Of a stretch of DNA of 11,216 nucleotides, positions 6,156-11,216 are shown piece by piece; position 1 is the stretch's first letter, and every line of letters starts with the position of its first letter. Under the pieces are notes generated by a model. That model saw nothing but the letters and a program-made list of their open reading frames with translations. It made no database searches and had not been told where the DNA came from. Location: the NCBI GenBank assembly GCA_001771055.1, contig MESS01000002.1:1-11216 (forward strand), in the 5' to 3' direction. The translations under genes were made by a program, and so were the position numbers. This DNA is from Caldithrix sp. RBG_13_44_9 (GTDB lineage Bacteria; Calditrichota; Calditrichia; RBG-13-44-9).

Positions 6156-6233
6156 ATGAAAAATTACCTATATTTCCTGATTTTAATGGTTGTTCTTTGC
6201 TTTAATGGATATGGTTACATTAGCTGTGCTTGA
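6156..6233 (+). CDS. Possible 25-residue signal-peptide-like small ORF (uncertain)
   Basis: ATG at 6156 opens a 25-codon frame ending in TGA 6231-6233. It starts MKN, followed by a long hydrophobic stretch and a final ISCA, so it looks like an export signal or single membrane helix. There is no Shine-Dalgarno sequence. It sits between the Rrf2 gene and the polyferredoxin gene. It could be a tiny membrane protein, a leader, or the leftover signal peptide of a deleted periplasmic protein. Chance is also possible. Confidence 0.2.
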   Translation: MKNYLYFLILMVVLCFNGYGYISCA

Positions 6234-6257
6234 TTTGATAAACTCTTTTTTATATAG

Positions 6258-7352
6258 ATGAAAAATCCATTTAACATTCACTATAAAAAAAATGGTAGAT
6301 ATCAGATTCGTCCATACCGACAGTTGATTCAAATCGCCTTTCTGTTATTGGTCATCTGGATCGGGATAGAGTTTGTACTGTTCGTTCACTCACTGGGACA
6401 TGGTACGATATCAGGGATTCAACGTCCTGCTGGGGTGGAAGCATTTTTACCCATCAGTGCCTTAATCAGTTTAAGATACTGGTGGTCTACCGGAATTTTT
6501 AATGACATTCATCCCTCGGCCTTGGTTATCCTGCTCATCGTTTTGGCTATTTCCTTTATACTAAAAAAGAGTTTCTGCAGCTGGATCTGTCCATTAAGCC
6601 TTTTTTCAGAATTGTTATCTAAAATTCACCAGCAGATATTTGACCGTCAGTTCCGATTACCTGCCTGGCTGGACTTCCCGCTTCGCAGTCTCAAATATCT
6701 GTTACTGGCGTTTTTCCTGAATGCCATTTTTTTGGAGATGACTATTACTGATCTGGAAAATTTCATTTACAGCCCTTACAACCAGGTAGCCGATATCAAG
6801 ATGCTGAAATTTTTTAGTGAAATTTCATCCACAACTTTTTGGATATTAGTCATCTTAATTCTGCTATCGCTTTTGCTTCCATATTTTTGGTGCCGCTATT
6901 TATGTCCTTATGGCGCATTGTTGGGAGCAATAAGTTGGTTGAGTCCGTGGAAAATTCATCGGCAAGATTCATCCTGTATCGATTGTGAAAAATGCACCCG
7001 GGTCTGTCCTGCAGGCATCAGAGTTCACAAAATCAAGCAAGTCCTTTCGGATGAATGTCATGGATGTCTCAATTGTATTGATGCCTGTCCAGTTAAAAAT
7101 ACCTTGTACCTGTCGGTCACTCCAAAAAAATTCCGACTTTCCCGGAAAACCTATGCCCTGCTGCTGGTAGTTTTATTCTGCAGCGGATTCTTTATTGCCA
7201 ATATTTTTGGTCACTGGCAGAATAGTATTTCCCTGGAGACCTATCGTTATCATATTCAACATCTCAACGATGAGGAATATCAACACAACCGTGGTCAGGT
7301 AACGGAGTATGATCGGGCAGAATGGAAAAATAATAAATTTTCTGGACAATAA
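6258..7352 (+). CDS. Membrane polyferredoxin of the NapH/NosR/CcoG type (4Fe-4S)
   Basis: A 364-residue inner-membrane protein. Hydrophobic helices lie at about 22-43, 62-75, 86-103, 143-160, 193-211 and 298-316. Two membrane-edge CxxxCP motifs (C107/C111 and C212/C216) are the hallmark of the NapH/NosR polyferredoxin family. Two ferredoxin motifs follow on the soluble side: C240, C243, C246, C250-P and C267, C270, C273, C277-P. Together these should bind two [4Fe-4S] clusters. Such proteins pass electrons between quinol or low-potential donors and periplasmic or membrane reductases, or act in metal redox steps as CcoG does. No partner reductase is present here. A final helix is followed by a charged tail of about 45 residues. 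It lies downstream of the Fe-S-type regulator. No Shine-Dalgarno sequence precedes the ATG at 6258. Specific physiological role unknown. Confidence 0.85.
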   Translation: MKNPFNIHYKKNGRYQIRPYRQLIQIAFLLLVIWIGIEFVLFVHSLGHGTISGIQRPAGVEAFLPISALISLRYWWSTGIFNDIHPSALVILLIVLAISFILKKSFCSWICPLSLFSELLSKIHQQIFDRQFRLPAWLDFPLRSLKYLLLAFFLNAIFLEMTITDLENFIYSPYNQVADIKMLKFFSEISSTTFWILVILILLSLLLPYFWCRYLCPYGALLGAISWLSPWKIHRQDSSCIDCEKCTRVCPAGIRVHKIKQVLSDECHGCLNCIDACPVKNTLYLSVTPKKFRLSRKTYALLLVVLFCSGFFIANIFGHWQNSISLETYRYHIQHLNDEEYQHNRGQVTEYDRAEWKNNKFSGQ

Positions 7353-7443
7353 TCCAACAACCGTTTAAGCGAAAAATCCAGGTGAGGGTAAATATTGAAT
7401 CTCTTAGGGTAACAGTTTAACTAAAAATAAATTTATTAAAACA

Positions 7444-7449
7444 GAAGGA
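7444..7449 (+). promoter_or_regulatory. Ribosome binding site of the DUF438 gene
   Basis: GAAGGA lies 9 bases before the ATG at 7459 and supports that start. The preceding 106-base gap shows no confident promoter or terminator. Confidence 0.5.
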
Positions 7450-7458
7450 TAGCAAGGT

Positions 7459-8694
7459 ATGAGTGAACCAACTGACAATCTGCAGCAGAAAAAAGCTCTT
7501 CTGAAACATTTAATTTTGCAACTTCATCAGGGTCAATCTGCGGCGACCATCAAGCAACAACTCATTCGTCTGCTGGGAAAGATCCCCTATAACCTGGTGG
7601 TAGAGACTGAGCAGGAATTGATTGCGGAAGGGCTGCCTACTCAGGAAGTACTGAAACTATGTGATGTTCATGGAGAAGCACTCAAAGGAGTGGTGGATTT
7701 ATCCAAGGTCAAGCCGGTACCTCCTGGACATCCAGTACATACCTTTCAGCAAGAAAATGCAGCTCTCAAAAAGGAAATATCCAAGATCAAAATGGTACTA
7801 GATAAAATAGGCGACTTATCCAGCAAAGATGATATTGATCCCCTCTGGAGTAACCTGCAGCTGCACTTCAATAATATACTGGAAGTTGATAAGCACTATC
7901 GCCGGAAGGAAAATTTGCTTTTTCCTTATTTGGAAAAGTATGGCATCACAGGACCTCCTACCGTTATGTGGGGAAAAGACGATGAGATCCGGAATTTACT
8001 GAAAGGAGCTATTGAGTCCCTGCAGGCAGGTTCGGCACTTGATGCTGAGGAAGTTAAAGCGGTGAGCGATTGGAGCCTCAAACCAGCAATTACGGCCGCA
8101 GATGAAATGATTTATAAGGAAGAAGAAATATTATTCCCAATGTGTCTTGATACTTTAACCGAACAGGAGTGGTTTGAGATTGCACAGCAAAGCGGGGAAA
8201 TAGGTTATTGTTTATATGATCCTAAAGAAAGTTGGAAACCCAAGGTGAAAAACACTGGCCGGTCGAAGAAAAAAAAATTGGATAAAATCAGCCTTCATAC
8301 CGGTGGTTTTGATTTGGAAGAACTCAGCGCCATCTTCAAGTTTTTGCCAGCAGATATCACTTTTGTAGATAAAGATGATACCGTCAGATTTTTCAGTGAT
8401 AATCCAAATAGAATCTTTGACCGCAACCGGGCGGTACTTGGTCGTAAGGTTCAATTTTGCCATCCCCCTTCCAGTGTCCATATCGTTCAGAAAATTTTAA
8501 ACGATTTCCGATCGGGCCGGCAGAACCGGGCAGCTTTCTGGATCAATCTGCAGGGCAAATTTATCCATATTGAATATTTTGCCTTACGCAACAATGCGGG
8601 AGAGTACTTAGGGACTTTAGAGGTTACTCAGGACCTTACTGGTTTACGCAAACTTGAGGGAGAGCAAAAGTTATTAAATTATTCAAACGATTAA
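7459..8694 (+). CDS. DUF438 - hemerythrin-like (HHE) - PAS domain protein
   Basis: A 411-residue cytoplasmic protein with three parts. Residues about 10-80 are DUF438 (HQGQSAATIKQQLIRLLG, then LCDVHGEALKG). Residues about 90-235 are a four-helix hemerythrin-like domain with H94, E99, the HYRRKENLLFP block (H147, E151) and EEEILFPM (221-228). Residues about 284-395 are a PAS domain (LPADITFVDKDDTVRFFSD through GTLEVTQDLTGLRKLEG) with a possible ligand cysteine or histidine at FCHPP (333-337). The hemerythrin part has fewer metal-ligand histidines than classic di-iron hemerythrins: MWGKDDEI and ADEMIYKEE occupy places where His is often found. As I recall, this also occurs in other DUF438 proteins. 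The family is linked to O2, NO or redox sensing and Fe-S repair, but biochemical roles are poorly defined. A 14-base gap to the next gene suggests co-transcription. Confidence 0.88.
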   Translation: MSEPTDNLQQKKALLKHLILQLHQGQSAATIKQQLIRLLGKIPYNLVVETEQELIAEGLPTQEVLKLCDVHGEALKGVVDLSKVKPVPPGHPVHTFQQENAALKKEISKIKMVLDKIGDLSSKDDIDPLWSNLQLHFNNILEVDKHYRRKENLLFPYLEKYGITGPPTVMWGKDDEIRNLLKGAIESLQAGSALDAEEVKAVSDWSLKPAITAADEMIYKEEEILFPMCLDTLTEQEWFEIAQQSGEIGYCLYDPKESWKPKVKNTGRSKKKKLDKISLHTGGFDLEELSAIFKFLPADITFVDKDDTVRFFSDNPNRIFDRNRAVLGRKVQFCHPPSSVHIVQKILNDFRSGRQNRAAFWINLQGKFIHIEYFALRNNAGEYLGTLEVTQDLTGLRKLEGEQKLLNYSND

Positions 8695-8708
8695 AGAAAG
8701 AATTAAAA

Positions 8709-9248
8709 ATGTTGAATAAGAGTCCCCATACAGTCCCACTGATAATCACTCCCGATAGTAAAATCGGAGAGATACTTTACACTTACCCGGAACTGGAAGA
8801 TGTATTGATTAAACTGGTTCCCAGTTTTGGAAAATTAAAGAATCCCATCTTGCGGAAAACTATCGGCCGCATAGCCACTATACGTCAGGCTTCAGAAGTA
8901 GGTAAAATTTCCCTCGGTACGCTGATAAACCATTTGAGGGAAGTTGTAGGGCAGGATAGCTGGAGTGAATCTACCCGGAAACAGGAATCATCTTCTCCAG
9001 CTGAACCTGAGTGGGTGAAAACCGCGACCGTCATTAAAAGTATTGATGCCCGTCCAATCCTAGACCGGGGAGAACATCCGGTCCAATTGGTAATGACCGA
9101 ATTATCCAAATTGAGTGAATTAGAATTACTGGAACTTATTACTGCCTTCATACCCTCACCCCTTATTGACATGGTCAGGAGCAAAGGCTTTAAGTCCTGG
9201 ACCAGGGAAGAAACACCGGAAATCTTCAAGACCTTTTTCAGCAGGTAA
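8709..9248 (+). CDS. DUF1858 - DUF2249-like two-domain protein
   Basis: A 179-residue soluble protein. Residues about 10-82 match DUF1858: ITPDSKIGEILYTYPELED, then LVPSFGKLKNPILRKTIGR and IRQASEVGKIS. Residues about 108-178 look like a DUF2249/TusA-like small alpha-beta domain, starting IDARPILDRGEHP and ending LIDMVRSKGFKSW. A polar linker of about 25 residues joins them. DUF1858 and DUF2249 proteins often accompany hemerythrin-like and NO-related proteins, sometimes fused to them. The stop of the DUF438 gene is only 14 bases upstream, so the two are almost certainly one transcript and probably one functional unit. Molecular activity is not established for either domain. The cysteine typical of TusA-type sulfur carriers is absent; the whole protein contains no cysteine. 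Confidence 0.8.
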   Translation: MLNKSPHTVPLIITPDSKIGEILYTYPELEDVLIKLVPSFGKLKNPILRKTIGRIATIRQASEVGKISLGTLINHLREVVGQDSWSESTRKQESSSPAEPEWVKTATVIKSIDARPILDRGEHPVQLVMTELSKLSELELLELITAFIPSPLIDMVRSKGFKSWTREETPEIFKTFFSR

Positions 9249-9291
9249 TCGGTTTCGGATAAATGATAATTTTGTGAGAGATGGTTATCGT

Positions 9292-10062
9292 ATGAACTCC
9301 AAAAAAGAAAATCTATCAGCCGAAAAATTCTACCAGCAGCTCTCGGTAAATTATGACGTGATGACCCGTTTTCACCAGCGCCAGAAAACTGAAAGAGAAG
9401 TATTACAGACCTGGTTGAAAAAATATCCTTTTAAATCTGCCCTGGATGCCGCCTGCGGTACCGGCCTGCATGCCCTTTTATTATCACAACTGGGTGTTAG
9501 AGTGGTTGGTACAGATATATCACCGGACATGTTAAGTCAGGCCCGGATAAATTCAAAAGCCGCTGGTGTAAATATAAAGTGGATCGAAGCTCCGCTGGAG
9601 AAGTTAAGCCATCATATTCATCAAACATTTGGAGCAGTATTATGCCTGGGGAATTCAATCCCGCACTTGTTGAGCAAAGCCAAACTCAATTCTGCCCTTA
9701 AGAATTTTTATCTGCTGTTGGATCCCGGTGGTTGGGTAATCTTGCAGTTGATTAATTATCGAAAAGTGTTAATGGAGCAGCAACGGATAATCGGGATCCA
9801 CCGTGATGGAGACCAGGAATTTATCCGTTTTTACGATCTTTCCGGAAAAAAAATTAATTTTAATATTCTCACCATCAAATGGCAAGGTAACCAAGCTTTC
9901 CCGCATCTGCAAAGCACGCCTCTCTATCCTTATACCCGGTCAGAAATCCAAACGGTTTTGTTAAAAACTGGGCTGAAACCAATTGCAATTTATGGAGATA
10001 TGCAGTTTGGTAAATTCCAAGAAAAGCAATCTGCAAATTTAGTGATCGTAGCTCGAAAATAA
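9292..10062 (+). CDS. Class I SAM-dependent methyltransferase
   Basis: A 256-residue protein with the Rossmann-like methyltransferase fold. Motif I is ALDAACGTGLH (50-60). The acidic residue after beta-2 is in GTDISPDML (73-81). A CLGNSIPHLL block (118-127) is followed by the post-motif LLLDPGGWVILQLINY (141-156). The N-terminus (AEKFYQQLSVNYDVMTRFH) is the usual substrate-side helix. The CLGNSIPHL and QLINY patterns resemble glycine/sarcosine N-methyltransferase-like small-molecule enzymes, but the acceptor cannot be named. The ATG at 9292 was chosen because longer in-frame extensions overlap the DUF1858 gene and read as low-complexity, basic, non-family sequence. The 43-base gap to the upstream gene allows co-transcription, but a functional link to the redox genes is not evident. 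It ends convergent to the helicase gene. Confidence 0.85.
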   Translation: MNSKKENLSAEKFYQQLSVNYDVMTRFHQRQKTEREVLQTWLKKYPFKSALDAACGTGLHALLLSQLGVRVVGTDISPDMLSQARINSKAAGVNIKWIEAPLEKLSHHIHQTFGAVLCLGNSIPHLLSKAKLNSALKNFYLLLDPGGWVILQLINYRKVLMEQQRIIGIHRDGDQEFIRFYDLSGKKINFNILTIKWQGNQAFPHLQSTPLYPYTRSEIQTVLLKTGLKPIAIYGDMQFGKFQEKQSANLVIVARK

Positions 10063-10206
10063 TTGACCGGTTTGCTTCATTTGCTTCTGTCAATAAATGC
10101 TGGTAACTGCCAGAAGTCTTCCGTTTGCTCGAGAACAGGTATATACCACACATAATAAAAATTTATTCGGCAGGGATATTTTAAATGATAGGATTTAGAT
10201 GTTTCT
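10063..10206. other. 144-base convergent gap between methyltransferase and helicase genes
   Basis: This gap should hold terminators for both convergent genes. The only stem seen is a weak CTGG/CCAG pair with a six-base loop near 10099-10112, not followed by a T-tract. No coding or RNA feature was recognised. Confidence 0.4.
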
Positions 10207-11216
10207 TCACTGCTGAGATCTTGGGGCAACCGAACCGTCAGAATTCTGGAAGATCATGCGCAGATCTTCAGTACTTAATTGCTTGACCAGGCTTTTTTCC
10301 GAGATAAACAAGTTATCGGACAGTTCTTTTTTCTGTTCCTGCAAGCGAAGGATTTTTTCCTCTACCGTATTTTTTACGATATATTTATAGACAAATACAC
10401 GATTTTTTTGGCCAATCCGGTGTGCCCGATCGGTTGCTTGCTGTTCGACTGCCGGATTCCACCAGGGATCCAGGTGGATCACATAATCAGCTGCGGTCAG
10501 ATTCAAACCCAGGCCTCCCGCTTTTAAAGAAATAAGAAACACCTTAATAGCCGGATTTTCCTGAAAAGAATTTATAACCTCTTTCCGGTTTCTGGTAGTG
10601 CCATCCAGATAGGCATAAGGCCATTGTCGATTGTCCATGATATTTTTAACGAGCTGCAGAAAACGTACAAATTGGGAAAAGACCAATACTTTATGTCCTT
10701 CCTGGATAATTTCATCCAACATTTCTTCCAGCAGCAACATTTTACCTGAATCCATCAATTCGATCGAATCGTCAAAAATTGCCGGGTGACAGGCCAGCTG
10801 CCGGAGGTAGGTTAAAGCTTCCAGAATTTTAAATCGAGTTTTAGTCAGTCCATCATTTTCCAGTTGGTTGAAAATCTGTTCCCGGTAAAACTGCAACCAT
10901 TGTCGATAGACTTCATTTTGTTTATCAGTCATTTCAATCAGTTGGATAATATCAGTTCTATCAGGAAGCTCTTCTAAAACTTCTTCCTTTCGCCGCCTCA
11001 AGACAAAGGGGTTCAGCATGCGTTGTAAAAGCTTCTGTCCATTTTCCGCCTCAGAGCCGTTTTTCCCAAAACGGTTTTCAAACTGCTTCAGTGTCCCCAG
11101 CATGCCGGGATTTAAAAAATTAAACTGTGACCACAAATCCATTATCGAATTTTCGACCGGCGTACCCGTTAAACACAACCGGTGGGAGGACTTTAGATTA
11201 TCAACGGCCTGGTAAG
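10207..11216 (-). CDS. SNF2-family (RapA/HepA-type) helicase, C-terminal half (partial, 5' end outside window)
   Basis: The frame is open through the right edge of the window, giving about 335 residues of the C-terminal half. The first visible residues (YQAVDNLKSSHR) run into motif III, LCLTGTPVENS. Next come the SNF2 inter-lobe region with VLRRRKEEVLEELPDR and the helicase C lobe: motif IV (KVLVFSQFVRF), LDGTTRNRKEVINSFQ, motif V (LISLKAGGLGLNLTAAD) and motif VI (QATDRAHRIGQ). It ends with KNTVEEKILRLQEQKKEL. The stop TGA is at 10207-10209. This is an ATP-dependent DNA translocase of the bacterial SNF2 group, where SWIM-domain and RapA-like members are common. The N-terminal half, which carries Walker A and B, is not visible. 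It may remodel protein-DNA or RNA polymerase complexes, or belong to a defence system; context does not decide. Confidence 0.93.
   Translation of the reverse strand, partial: YQAVDNLKSSHRLCLTGTPVENSIMDLWSQFNFLNPGMLGTLKQFENRFGKNGSEAENGQKLLQRMLNPFVLRRRKEEVLEELPDRTDIIQLIEMTDKQNEVYRQWLQFYREQIFNQLENDGLTKTRFKILEALTYLRQLACHPAIFDDSIELMDSGKMLLLEEMLDEIIQEGHKVLVFSQFVRFLQLVKNIMDNRQWPYAYLDGTTRNRKEVINSFQENPAIKVFLISLKAGGLGLNLTAADYVIHLDPWWNPAVEQQATDRAHRIGQKNRVFVYKYIVKNTVEEKILRLQEQKKELSDNLFISEKSLVKQLSTEDLRMIFQNSDGSVAPRSQQ

Noticed and set aside
9166..9291. Longer N-terminal extension of the methyltransferase frame, overlapping the DUF1858 gene
   Set aside because: The extension is basic and Pro/Ser/Lys-rich, without family similarity. 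The methyltransferase N-terminal helix begins just after the ATG at 9292.
11018..11215. Plus-strand open frame opposite the helicase gene
   Set aside because: It is antisense to conserved SNF2 motifs, and its codon pattern is explained by the minus-strand gene.

Overview
The window is moderately AT-rich, densely packed bacterial DNA. It encodes an outer-membrane TonB-dependent receptor, so the host is a diderm. The protein styles fit the Fibrobacteres-Chlorobi-Bacteroidetes (FCB) side of the tree: a Bacteroidota-like secreted C1 peptidase, a DUF438/hemerythrin/PAS protein, a DUF1858 protein and a polyferredoxin. One clear promoter has E. coli-like -35/-10 hexamers rather than the Bacteroidota TTTG/TAnnTTTG type. 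An uncultured FCB-related phylum (Marinimicrobia-, Calditrichota- or KSB1-like) is therefore a reasonable but unproven guess. No mobile element, CRISPR array, tRNA or rRNA was recognised.

Layout. Positions 1-178 hold the C-terminal end of a + strand gene, probably an HD-superfamily hydrolase. Convergent to it is a secreted papain-fold (C1) peptidase on the - strand (200-1345). A 507-base divergent intergenic region follows, with several short inverted repeats and one possible 23-codon ORF. Next comes a tightly coupled + strand operon (1853-5512) whose first two junctions are ATGA overlaps and whose third is a 2-base gap. It encodes an ECF-type S-component-like membrane protein, a short EcfT-like membrane protein, a TonB-dependent receptor and a THEP1/DUF2478-like P-loop NTPase. 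No ABC ATPase is present.

The second block (5613-9248) starts with a strong promoter whose start region carries a perfect 12-bp palindrome. It encodes an Rrf2-family regulator with three conserved cysteines, a NapH/CcoG-like membrane polyferredoxin, a DUF438-hemerythrin-PAS protein and a DUF1858-DUF2249 protein. These look like a redox, nitric-oxide or Fe-S stress module. A class I SAM-dependent methyltransferase follows on the same strand (9292-10062). A convergent SNF2/RapA-type helicase (10207 to the window edge) is cut by the window end.

How the genes may work together. The receptor would bring a scarce nutrient, such as a metal chelate, corrinoid or heme, across the outer membrane. The S- and T-like proteins would carry it across the inner membrane. 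The energising ATPase is either shared from elsewhere in the genome or, more speculatively, is the operon's own P-loop NTPase. The neighbouring Fe-S sensor and electron-transfer block suggests a possible link to iron or redox physiology, but no sequence evidence directly ties the two blocks together. The missing-ATPase transporter operon is the most interesting item here.
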